Origin: Choricystis sp. odSpoLacu1
Taxonomy: Eukaryota > Chlorophyta > Trebouxiophyceae
DNA: 64,000 bases
Assembly (NCBI GenBank): GCA_958009055.1
Contig: OY253662.1
Span: forward strand, 124,001-188,000
Reading direction: 5' to 3'
In this document: positions 50,643-59,988 of the stretch, one piece after another
How positions within the stretch are numbered: position 1 is the first letter of the stretch
How the letters are laid out: each line of letters starts with the position of its first letter
Made by a program: the position numbers and the translations under genes
The notes under the pieces: model-generated
What the model saw: the letters and a program-made list of their open reading frames with translations, nothing else
Database searches by the model: none
Told to the model about the DNA's origin: nothing

Positions 50643-52307
50643 ATGGACGCCCTCTCCGTCCTGCGCGAGTGGGCGTCGTCCGGCTGCGCGGGCGACGTCG
50701 CCGTCGCCGCCGGCCGCGTGCGCGTCGGCTCCTCGTTTGACTTTGACGCCGGCGCCCCCACCCGCTGGACCTCGCGCAAGGGGGCGGGCGACCGGCTGAC
50801 CGTGGGCGCGGCCGCATTCTTTGCGGCCAGCGCCGCGTTTAAGGATGCAAGCGCGCGGTTCGGTGACTACCTGAAAGCCGCCCGCGACGCGGGGGTGCCG
50901 GCGGTGGCCATTGTGGACAGGAAGGTGAGTTGGTGTGAGTTGTGTGTGGGGAGGGAGGGAGGGGAGGGTGAGGGCGCGGGAGAGGGGCAAGCATTACAAG
51001 CATTAACATGCAGAATGTAAATAATGATAAATATTCGGAGGGAGGGGGCCGGTGTCCCTTGGTTCACTCACCCCTCCTTCCTCCCTCGCTCTCACTCGCT
51101 GGTCCCCCCACACAGGACCTGACCGCCTACCTCAAGGGCGAGTACGATGGCGCCGACTACCTGACCTCCGCCGCCGACGAGGTGGCGGCGGTGCCAGCCA
51201 AGCGGGTGAGTGGGGTTGCGTGTCGGGGGGGGTGGAGGAAAAAAACACGCCGCCGCCTTTCCCTCTCTTTGCACACGACGCACACACGACACTCCACACA
51301 CAACACTCTTTCACAGCCCCTGGAACCCGACGCCGACACACCCGCCCAGCCGCCCACCGGCCTCGCCGCCACGCGCGCTCTCGAAGCCGCCTCCCGCGAC
51401 CGCAACGCCGCGCTGCGCGTCCCCACATCCCGCGGCTTTGCCAAAGCGTTGGCGCTGGCGTCCTCTGCCGCGGCCGCCGCCAAAGCGGCCGCCGCACGCG
51501 CCGCGTCGCGCCCGGCCGCCGCCGCCATCGCGGCTGTGCCATCCCGCCGCTACGAGCGTGGCGCGGAGGGCGCATCCCTGGCGGACATGGGGCTGGAAGA
51601 GTATGGTGGGCTGGGCATCAGCGCTGCAGGCGGCGCGGCCGCGCGCCGGCCGCGCGCGCCGGCGGCAGCACCCGCCCCCACAGCCGCCGCCCCGTCCCGC
51701 CCGGCTGCAGCGACTCGCAAGCCAAGCTCTTCATCCAGATCGCGCCCGGCCTCCAAGCCGGGCGGCCCCCCCCATCATCATCGTGCCGCCCGCCGCCACC
51801 GCCAAACTCATCATGTTGAACGCCCCCGCCTTCTTTGCCGAGGGGCGCTACGTCTCCCCCGACGACGCCCGGGCGGCGGGCGTGAAGAAGGAGGCGCGCG
51901 TGACGATCGAGAGGAAGGTGGCGAGGCCGCCCGCGGGCGCGTCTCAGGGGGCGTACACCCCACCCTCTCATTACGTCATCACCGACACTGTCACCGCCTT
52001 CAACCCCGACGACTGGAAGCGTGTCATTGCCGTCGTGGCCACGGGGGCGGCGTGGCAGTTCAAAGGGTGGCCCCACCCAGGGGCGGCTGCAGGAGACACG
52101 GTCGCCCTGTTTGCGTCGGCACGTGGCCTCTTCCTCGGCCTGGCCGACGAAGCTCCACCCCCCGCCATCACGCAGTGGAATGTGAAGCGGTTCACGTTGC
52201 ACCGGAGTGAGAGGCACCGCGACCGGTCGGTGGCGGGGGCGGTGTGGAGTGCGATCGACGATTTTTGTGCTGCTGCGGCGGCCAAGAAGGCGGCAGCCGT
52301 CAAGTGA
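50643..52307 (+). CDS. CDC73: PAF1-complex subunit CDC73/parafibromin; one apparent frameshift
   Basis: Exons 50643-50924, 51116-51205 and 51317-52307. CDC73 binds RNA polymerase II within PAF1C and promotes elongation and H2B ubiquitination. The N-terminus MDALSVLREWASSG matches CDC73, as does DRKDLTAYLKGEYDGADYL at the first junction. The C-terminal Ras-like domain has PIIIVPPAATAKLIMLNAPA, YVITDTVTAFNPDDWKRVIA, AAWQFKGWPHPGAAAGDTVA and the terminal RSERHRDRSVAGAVW. A C8 tract (51766-51773) shifts the frame directly before PIIIVPP; one C fewer restores it. The corrected length is about 453 aa. The middle is Ala/Arg/Ser-rich and poorly conserved. A CA-rich leader (50610-50630) precedes the ATG; the gene is divergent (181 bp) from eEF1B-beta. 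Confidence 0.93.
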
Positions 52308-52610
52308 AGAGGGAGGGGTGTTGACTGTGTGGGTGCGTGAGTGGAAAGAGGAGAGAGACCAGACGGTGTGTGCAAGAAAAAACACGGGTTTCAGCACTGC
52401 ATTTTTACAAACCTTTTTGTTCTGTGTTTTTTGCTCTTTGGTTTTTCTTTAACGCCCCCCCGCCACACCAAACCAGCCCCCCCCCCCCCCACACGCGACA
52501 ATCGAAAATTGGGGATGGTGACAGAAAGGAAGAGAGAAAAAAATGGGGTAAAGATAAGCCTAGCGCTCTCCCTCTCACCAACTCTAACCCCCCCACCCCC
52601 CCAACTTCTC
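52308..52610. other. Convergent intergenic region CDC73 / INO1
   Basis: 303 bp between stop codons, AT-rich relative to the flanks, with T-runs and a C14 run near 52477-52490. It probably holds both 3' UTRs. No gene recognised. Confidence 0.45.
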
Positions 52611-54782
52611 TCACTCGCGGAACTCCATCATCGTTTGGTTGTCCGCCGGCAGCCCCGCCGCCGCCCGCAGCACGTTCTCCAACGCCGCCCGCTGCGCTGC
52701 CAGCGCGTTGACGACGGGGGCACCATCCTTGACGAGGGGGGCCTTGGTCAGGTAGGACAAAAGAGACGCGACTGGGTGCATCGCCCTGAACTCCGCCTCG
52801 CCATCCTTCTTCAGCGTGATCCGCGTCAACAACTCCGCCACAATGGCCAAGTCCAGAATGATGGGCGCCGCCAGCAGCGAGTCTTCGCACGTGTTGTGCA
52901 TGACGATGGTGGACTTGCCCCCCATGAAGATTTCAGACGTGTACTCATCCATCGCGCGTTTCGAGTCGCCCACCGTCGGCACATACTTGATCACCACCAC
53001 GTGGTCTGGGTGCTCGCCCTTGCCGTACAGCAGCCCATTGGACCTCACCATGTCGTCCACGACGTTGGATTTTGAAATCTCTTTGGAGCGGAAGGTGTGG
53101 GGGGCGGAGAGGTTGAGGCCGTCGTTGTTGCCGAGGTGGTTGTACGACACGATCGCGGTCGGCTTCAGCCCCGCCCCCACCAAAAAGTCGACCAGCACCG
53201 ACTTCATCTTGGTCTGGCCCGACTTGAAGTCGTCGCCCGCGATGAGCACGCCGCGGGAGACGGCGAGTTCAACCAGGCCGGGGACGAACGTGTTTTGGGG
53301 GGAGCCGTTGATGAACGGGCACCCCTCCAGAATGGACGCCACCGCGTACAGCTGCGACGGCGCCACCTCCGGGTGGCCGGCTTCAATCGACGCCTGCAGG
53401 GCGTCCGCGGTGTCGTTGACGCCGGCCGTGACGTCGGCGAAGCGCTCCGTGTTGGCGGTCCACAGAATGACGACAGTGTCCAGGCCGTTCGCCTTTTTAA
53501 ACTCCCGAATGTGACCACGCAGCGCATCCAGATGCTCCGCTTTCGTCCCCGTCAACACGTTGTCCGCGCGGGCGGCCTGATTGGGCGCCACAAAGGCTGG
53601 GTCAAACGCGGCGGGCAGCGGGACCCAGTCTTTCAGGTGGGGCGCAATCTGGCGCTGCAGCTCCCAGTCCAGCACGGCGGCGCGCTCCATGGCGTCGGCC
53701 AGGGGGGCGGCCGAGATGTCCCACCCGCCGAGGACGAGGTCGTTGGGGTGGACAAAGGGGGCGAGGGAGGAGAGGGGGGCGTGAACTTCTTCCCCTGCCA
53801 CGTTGCCGACGCGGATCGTGGCGGCTTGCGTCAGGGAGCCGTAGTAGTTGGGGGTGCGCAGGCCGTCCTTGGTCATCCAGGTGATGCCGCTGTAGGTGGG
53901 GAGGGTGGGAAGGGGGTGTGCCGGCACAAAGGGTGGGTTGAAACGCACGCGGGAGCTGGGGGGCAGGCGGGGCCGACGCCGCCTGCGTGCGGGAGGGTGC
54001 CTCTCTCCCTCCCTCCCCGCCACACGATCCCCTGCTCCGCCGGCAGTCAAGGGAGCTCTGTGTTGGCCTCCACCAACGCTCCACGGACGGCGGGAGGGAG
54101 GTGGGGGTCGGGTGTCGCCACAGCCCCCGCCGCGCTCGCCCGTCTCCCCGTCGGTTTTTGTCATGGTGTGCGAGCGCGAAACGCCTCCCCCCCACCACGC
54201 ACACCCTCTCTCTCCCCCCCCCCCCACCCACTCACAGCTTGTTGGCCAGCACGCCCGCGGTGACGGTGGTGCCGTTGTTGCCGCCCCAGCCGACGAGCAT
54301 GAGCCTGTTTTGGAGGGAGGAGGAGGGAAGCGGCCGTTGAGTTTTTGCGTTTGCTCGGGGCAGTCCTCTCTCTGGTGGCGGCCGTGTTTCACCGCAACCC
54401 GCGGATGCGCGTGCGCCATATCGTCACCTAGGCTCCCACGCTGCCGCGCCGGGGGCGGGCGGGGGCGTGGACCGCGCGAGGTGGGCAGGAGGGGCGGGCA
54501 GCGCCACGCAGCTTCTACGCCGCATTCCGGGGGGCAGGCCGCGCCCCCGCCCCGCCCTCCCCACCCCGCATCACGTGCCCCACACACATCATCCACGCCC
54601 ACTCACCCCATCTTGGGCACCGTCGTGTCGGTGCGCAGAGTGTAGGTGGTGGTTTTTGGGCGCGCAACGGGCGGCGTCGCGCTCACGTCGACGTCCACAC
54701 TCTCGTACTGGTAGGAGGCCTCCGTGGCCCCGGGCACGCGGGTGAGGGCGGGCGAGTCGACGACAAAGTCGGTGAGCAGCAT
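52611..54782 (-). CDS. INO1: myo-Inositol-1-phosphate synthase
   Basis: Exons 54607-54782, 54236-54304 and 52611-53889 give 507 aa, the family length. The NAD-dependent enzyme converts glucose 6-phosphate to myo-inositol 3-phosphate, the first step of inositol and phytate synthesis. Motifs are [20 protein letters not shown] (NAD binding, exon 2), [68 protein letters not shown] and the SNVVDDMV / [11 protein letters not shown] / [12 protein letters not shown] block. The start [18 protein letters not shown] and the segment ESVDVDV are typical. Both introns are about 300-350 nt and phase 2. The 69-nt middle exon encodes just the NAD loop. Confidence 0.97.
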
Positions 54783-55014
54783 GGTTGTTGGTTGGTTGGT
54801 GTGGGCGTTTTTTTGGGAGCGCCAAGGAAAGGAGACGGGTTGTGACGACGGAGATATCGGCCTCTCTCGGCCACGGCCCACAGCCCCCTTGGCACGTGCC
54901 CGCCGCCGCCGCATGACCGGTTTCGAGTTTCACACGCCTCTTTTGCGCCGGGTGTTCATGTTTGCACAACGATTTTTGAACCTTCTTTCACACACCCGAA
55001 AACCGCACCACCAG

Positions 55015-56293
55015 TCACGCTGCCACCAACCCACCACCCACCCCCTCCTCCTTCCCCCCCCCCAGCCGCACCGCGCTCAGCTTGGCGGTGGTGAAACGAA
55101 AGAAGTCGCGCCACAAAAGCTCTGCAGTGGCGGAGGCGCGGTCGGCGGCGGAGGGGGTGTCGGCCAGCACGCGGCGGGGGGAGACACACCCCGCCGCGAG
55201 CCAGGGGGCAAGGGCAGCCACACGCGAGGCAGGCACCTGTGTGGCGGACGACGTCGCAGCCGCTGCCAAGCGGGCCAGGGCGGACAGGCCGGCCGTCTCC
55301 CCCCCCTCCAGCGCGCCCCCCGCCGCCGCGCCGTCGCCGACCGCCGCCGCGACGGTCGCTGCGTCCCCAACCAACTCCTCCACAGACGGCAGGTCGCCCG
55401 CAGCGGGGCACCGCGACGGCAGAGGCGGCAGCGTGCGGGGGGTCGGCGTCGGCTGGCGGGACGGGGCGGCCGCCGTGGCGGCGCGGAAGGCGGCAAAGGT
55501 GGGGGGCGTGCACGCGACGCCCCCCACGTCCGCCGCGTCAGCCAGCGTCCCCCCCCACACCCGCTCCAGCTTGGTCCTCCCCTCCGTCTGCCTGGCCAGG
55601 GCGGTCTCGACCGCGGCCTCGACCGCGGCCTCCGCGTACGCGGGTTCGCGGGTGCACACGACGCGGCGCGCATTGACCGCGCGCGCGAGCCGCGGCAGCA
55701 CGTCCTCTGTCTCCCCCACGCACACGATCAGGTCGGACTGTTTGGTGCGCAAGGAGGTGCGCAGGTCGGCCAGCGCAGCCAACACGAATTTGGCGCGGTA
55801 GGGGCCAGCGCGCGGGGGCGGCGCGCACGGGTCGTCCGCCCTGCGAAACGCGCGCGGATCCAGGATCGCCACCGGCAGCATGGCTCCCGCCTTTGCACAG
55901 GCAGCGGTCAGAGCCGCATTATCATGCAGCCTCAAGTCGGCGCGCAGCCACAGGATGGAGGTGGCGCCGCGACCGGCGGGCGCGCCGCGCGGACCGCCAC
56001 GCATCGACCGCCGCGCGGGCGCGGGGGCGGCCACCACGCCGGGCGTGCCCAAGGAAGGGTGTGGAGGGTTCAGCCGGCGTGAGGGACGGGCCAGGGCGGG
56101 GGCGCCAAAGAAGCGGGCCAGGCGGGTGAGCGGGGTGAAGGTGGGGGTGGCTGTGGGTGGGTGGGAGGGTCGGTGGGCTGGGGTCGGGGTGACGGCACCT
56201 CCCCCGTGTTGCTTCTCGCCATCGTTTTCCACCCATCCCGCCCCACATTCACTCACGTGTAGTCGAAGCGTGCGCGTGAGGGGCGGTCGGCAT
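55015..56293 (-). CDS. PHR2: PHR2-like cryptochrome-DASH relative (truncated photolyase), organelle-targeted
   Basis: Exons 56257-56293 and 55015-56150 (phase 1) give 390 aa. After an Ala/Pro/Thr-rich transit-like leader comes the photolyase alpha/beta domain: SILWLRADLRLHDNAALTAA, MLPVAILDPRAF, YRAKFVLAALADLRTSLRTK and LIVCVGETEDVLPRLA. Only the start of the helical domain follows: GGETAGLSALARLAAA, ALAPWLAAGCVSPRRVL and TAELLWRDFFRF, then the protein ends. Plant PHR2 proteins stop at the same place and lack most of the FAD-binding helices, so loss of the rest is a family trait. Light sensing or DNA repair is unproven for this clade. Its start is 84 bp from the divergent FHIT start. Confidence 0.88.
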
Positions 56294-56377
56294 ATTGAGC
56301 AGCGGGGAAACGGCGCGAGTGAGGGAAGGAAAAATGAATTGACGGTGTGTGGGCGCCGTCGTTTTTTCCTCACACCC

Positions 56378-57115
56378 ATGCGTTGTTGCGTTCGCCTCCT
56401 GCGCCCGACCGCGCCCAGGCCCACGCCGTCCGTCCGCTGCCTCATGAGCACAGGCGCCGCCGACTGGTCCACCCACCCCACCGTGCCCTTTGGGCCGCAC
56501 CCTCTGGGGCGCTCCCAACTCTTCGCCGTCACCCCGCTCTCCTTTGCCTTTGTCAACCTCAAGCCCGTCGTCCCGGGACACGTGCTGGTCGCCCCCAAAC
56601 GCGTCGCCCCCCGCCTCGCCGACCTGACCCCCGACGAACTCTCCGACTTGTGGGCCCTGGCGGTGCGTGTCGGCACCGTCGTCCAGTCCGTCCACACCGC
56701 CCCCGCCCTCCAGTTTGCTGTGCAGGACGGGCCAGGGGCGGGGCAGACCGTGCCCCACGCCCACGTGCACGTGATACCACGCAAGGCGGGCGACTTTGAG
56801 CGCAGCGACGACGTGTACCCCGCCCTGGAAAAGTCGGAAGGCGAGCTGGGGCCTGGGCTGGCGAGAGGGGAGGGCAAGACGGTGGCCCCTGATCCGATCA
56901 CCGCTGCGGGTGACGACCGCCCGCCGCGCACCGCGGAGGTGATGGCCGCTGAAGCCGACTCGTTGAGGCCGCATTTTGAGAGAAGAAAAGATGTGGCAGA
57001 CGGTGGCGAGACCGGCGCACCAGCGGGTGCCCCCGCGCCGGCCGACACGCGCGCGTGCGTTCCCGGGCGACGCCGCCACCCCGCCCGCCCGCGAGTACCA
57101 CGACACCGACTTTGA
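56378..57115 (+). CDS. FHIT: HIT-family diadenosine triphosphatase, FHIT-like
   Basis: 245 aa, intronless. The HIT core spans about residues 40-150: FAFVNLKPVVPGHVLVAPKR, LALAVRVGTVVQS-type helix, FAVQDGPGAGQTVPHAHVHV (histidine triad with catalytic His) and IPRKAGDFERSDDVY. FHIT hydrolyses Ap3A. The family usually ends soon after a MAAEADSLRPHF-like helix. Here the frame runs about 48 codons further in Gly/Ala/Arg-rich sequence and overlaps the downstream methyltransferase by 125 nt in another frame. The tail may be real or may reflect an indel near 56974. The first 20 residues may be a targeting leader; a second ATG (LMSTGAADW) lies just ahead of the core. Confidence 0.87.
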   Translation: MRCCVRLLRPTAPRPTPSVRCLMSTGAADWSTHPTVPFGPHPLGRSQLFAVTPLSFAFVNLKPVVPGHVLVAPKRVAPRLADLTPDELSDLWALAVRVGTVVQSVHTAPALQFAVQDGPGAGQTVPHAHVHVIPRKAGDFERSDDVYPALEKSEGELGPGLARGEGKTVAPDPITAAGDDRPPRTAEVMAAEADSLRPHFERRKDVADGGETGAPAGAPAPADTRACVPGRRRHPARPRVPRHRL

Positions 57116-57926
57116 ATGGAGGGCGTGGGCGGTGGAGGCGGGGCCAGTGCTGGCGGCGGCGCTGGCGGCGCGCGGGGACGGGAAGAACAGAGAGCCTTCG
57201 ACTCCGCTGCAGTACCGCCCCGCCGCGTGGGACGTTTTCCACGCCCGCGACAACGCCACCGCCCGCTTCTACAAGGAGAGGCGGTACCTGCCTCTTGCGT
57301 TTCCTGACGCGGTGGCGCCCAGTGTGCGTCGGATTATGGAGCTGGGCACGGGCGCGGGGTCGTCTCTGCTCCCGCTGCTGCGCGCGTGTCCGTCCGCGAC
57401 CGCCCTCGCGACCGACGTCTCCCCGCCCGCCGTCGCCCTGTGCGCGGCTGCAGCCGATGCAGCGGGGCTGGGCAGGCGCATGACGACGGCCGTGCTGGAC
57501 GCCACGTCGCCGGACGCGGCGGCAGCGCTGGCGGGGGAGGGCGCCGACGCGTGCCTCCTCGTGTTTGCGCTGGGTGCGCTCGACGCGGACCGGCACGCGC
57601 CCGCCCTGGCGTCCGCCGCCGCGTCCCTGCGCCCGGGTGGCCGCGTCCTGGTGCGAGACCACGGCGTGCTGGATGTCACTCAAATGCGCGGGCCACGCCT
57701 GGTGGCCAGGGTGGGGGGCGACGGCGTGCTGGCGCCCGCGCTGCACGCTCGAAGCGACGGCACGCTGTGTTTTTTTTTCACGCCGACCTATTTGAGCGAA
57801 GTTGCTGCGGGCGTGGGATTACAAACGGTCGAGTGCCGGTGGGCGACAGTCGCGCGCCCCAACCGCAAGACGGGGGTGGTGTTGAGGCGCGTGTTTGTGC
57901 ACGGCGTGTTTGAGAAGGGAGGGTGA
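56991..57926 (+). CDS. METTL2/6/8-type tRNA 3-methylcytidine methyltransferase
   Basis: 311 aa, intronless, read from the ATG at 56991 (MWQTVARPAHQ). The family block that precedes the Rossmann fold is clear: YRPAAWDVFHARDNATARFY, then KERRYLPLAFPDAV. SAM motif I is RIMELGTGAGSSLLPLLRAC, followed by ATALATDVSPPAVALCAAAA and LVFALGALDADRHAPALASA. Late motifs are LRPGGRVLVRDHGVLDVTQM and CFFFTPTYLSEVA. Relatives (METTL2, METTL6, METTL8, yeast Trm140) make m3C at position 32 of tRNAs. No organelle presequence is obvious. It starts inside the 3' part of the FHIT reading frame, in a GA-rich context that lacks the usual CA leader. Confidence 0.88.
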   Translation: MWQTVARPAHQRVPPRRPTRARAFPGDAATPPAREYHDTDFEWRAWAVEAGPVLAAALAARGDGKNREPSTPLQYRPAAWDVFHARDNATARFYKERRYLPLAFPDAVAPSVRRIMELGTGAGSSLLPLLRACPSATALATDVSPPAVALCAAAADAAGLGRRMTTAVLDATSPDAAAALAGEGADACLLVFALGALDADRHAPALASAAASLRPGGRVLVRDHGVLDVTQMRGPRLVARVGGDGVLAPALHARSDGTLCFFFTPTYLSEVAAGVGLQTVECRWATVARPNRKTGVVLRRVFVHGVFEKGG

Positions 57927-58103
57927 AGAGGGATGATGAAAAACAAGAGGTCAACGCATAAAACAAAAAGAGGTCGACGCACAACACAAACACGCTTCCT
58001 TCGCGCAAATGGTGCCTCCCCACGTCGTCAACTCCCGCATGTCGAGCGCGCCGACTCACTAGTGTGTCGTTGCAAACTCTTGTGCCTGCTCCACAAGCCT
58101 CCC

Positions 58104-59801
58104 ATGCGGCCACCACCGCCTCCCGGCGGCGCCACCGCGGCCGCCGCGCCGGCCGCCGCGCCGCTCACCAAAAACCAGAAGAAGAAGCGGCGCCAGGCGC
58201 TGGGCCGCCTGGCACGCCGGTTGCGAGAGGTGAGGGTGTGGGTGGTGGACGCTGGGGAGCGGAGGAAGAGAGGGGAGAGCGGAGCCGAAATGAGACCGCC
58301 GCCTCGACTCCAACGTCCTTTCCTCCACACAGCACGACTCGACCGACGACCCCGTCATCGTGCGCGACGTGCACACGCCCGCCCGGGGAGGCTTGGCCGC
58401 CCCCCTGCCCCGCTCACGCGTGGCTGTGGGCGTGGCTCCCTTGGCAGAGGCGCCCCGCGTTATCGTCTCGGCACCGGCGGCCGCCACCGCGTGCGGCGCA
58501 GCCTCCCATTCCTGCGCCACCGGCGACGCGTCCGCCGTGTCCGCGGCGACGGGGCTGCCGATCGCGTGGGCCGCGACGATGGCGACGGGGGAACAGCAGG
58601 GGGTGGGCGTGCCGTGCGGTGACGGCGGCAGCGACCCACCCGCCGGCTCGCCGCCGCTCAAACGCAGGCGGGAGGGCGAGAAGGGCGGTGTTGAAGACGG
58701 CGGCGGCGGCGGCGATGCAGACGACGGTGCTGGCGGCGACGGTGGCGGCAACGACGACTGCACCGCCGCCGCCACCGCCGCCGCACTCCCCAACCCCTCT
58801 CCCCACCCCTGCCGTACCGACTTCTCCCCCGCCGCCGCCGCCATTGCGGCCGCCCTGGCCGGCCACCCCGCCCCGGCCCTCGCCACCGCAGCTGCAGCTG
58901 CTGCCACGGCCGCCACCGCGCCCGCACTGGCCGCCACACTAGCCGCGCGCGCGCGGCGCGCCCGCCCGCCCCCCCCGCCCCCGTGGGCAACTATGCGCGG
59001 TATTATGGGTACCGTTTGACCGCAGGGGCGCGCGCGCCAGCAGGGCCGGGCTCGTTGGCGCTTCTAGGCCCGGGCGCGGGCGACGCGCGGGTCGCCGCCC
59101 TGCGCCCCTTTGCCCACCTCTTTGCCTCCACCCCCCTCCTCGACGTCGGCTGCAACGAGGGCGTGGTGACGACTGCAGTCGCAGCCGCGTGCCGCGTGTC
59201 GTGCGCGTTAGGGGTGGATGTGGATGCGAGCCTGGTCGCGCGCGCGGCGGCGCGTGCGCGTCGCCAGCGCGCCGTCGCGACCGCCCACGCCGCCGCCCTG
59301 CGGTTCGGCACTGCTCCTCCACCCGGTGCTGGTGAGCCAGGGGGCGCCTCTGCGCGCGGCCGCCGCGCCGCCGCGGGGGCCGCTGTGGCCGCTCTGACTG
59401 CCACACGGTTTGCCTGCGCCGACGCGGCGCGCGCCCCCCTTCCTGCGCCCCCCGCCTCCGCGGGCGCCGTCCTCTGCCTCTCCGTCACCAAGTGGGTCCA
59501 CTTGACGGGTGGAGACACCGCCCTGGACGCCTTGTTTGGCGCGCTGGCGACCGCAGTGGCAGTGGGGGGCCACGTCGTGCTGGAGCCTCAGCCGTGGCGG
59601 TCGTACGTCCGCGCCGTCACAAAGCGCGGCGTGCGCGCGGCGGGGGCGGTGCCACTGACCTCGCTCGCCCTGCGTCCCGAGGGGTTCATTGATCGCTTGG
59701 TCACCGTTCACGGCCTGACGTTTGTGCGCCGGCTGGACGTGGAGGAGGGTGGGGCGCCGGGGTTCGACCGCCCTTTGCTCTTGTTTCGGCGGGATCGCTG
59801 A
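58104..59801 (+). CDS. Bin3/MEPCE-type RNA methylphosphate capping methyltransferase; one apparent frameshift
   Basis: Exons 58104-58229 and 58333-59801. The N-terminal 330 residues are Ala/Pro/Gly-rich and basic (LTKNQKKKRRQALGRLARRL) with SPPLKRRREGEKGG, a likely nuclear signal. The frame breaks at a (CG)6 tract (58944-58955). One CG fewer leads to VGNYARYYGYRLTAG, the defining Bin3 motif. The SAM fold follows (FASTPLLDVGCNEGVVTTAV, ALGVDVDASLVARAA), then LCLSVTKWVHLTGGDTALDA and VVLEPQPWRSYVRAV. The corrected length is about 530 aa. Family members methylate the gamma-phosphate of 7SK or U6 snRNA. Which RNA is used in green algae is not known to me. Confidence 0.88.
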
Positions 59802-59988
59802 GAGTTGGTTTTGCGTTGATTTTTATACTGTGTATCATCACTTTGCTTTTGCAGAAAAGGCGTGCAGGCCGACCCCGCCCAGAAGAAAAAAACAAGGCCG
59901 ACGGAAAAAAGGTGGAGAAGGGGGAAAGGGGACGGTGGGGGCCTGGAGAACAAAGGAAACCAAACAAACAACGCACTCCCTCCCTCCT

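Noticed and set aside
7841..58955. Programmed ribosomal frameshifting at the homopolymer and CG tracts
   Set aside because: The sites occur in many unrelated genes, lack slippery heptamers with conserved spacing, and two different tract types are involved; sequencing error is simpler.
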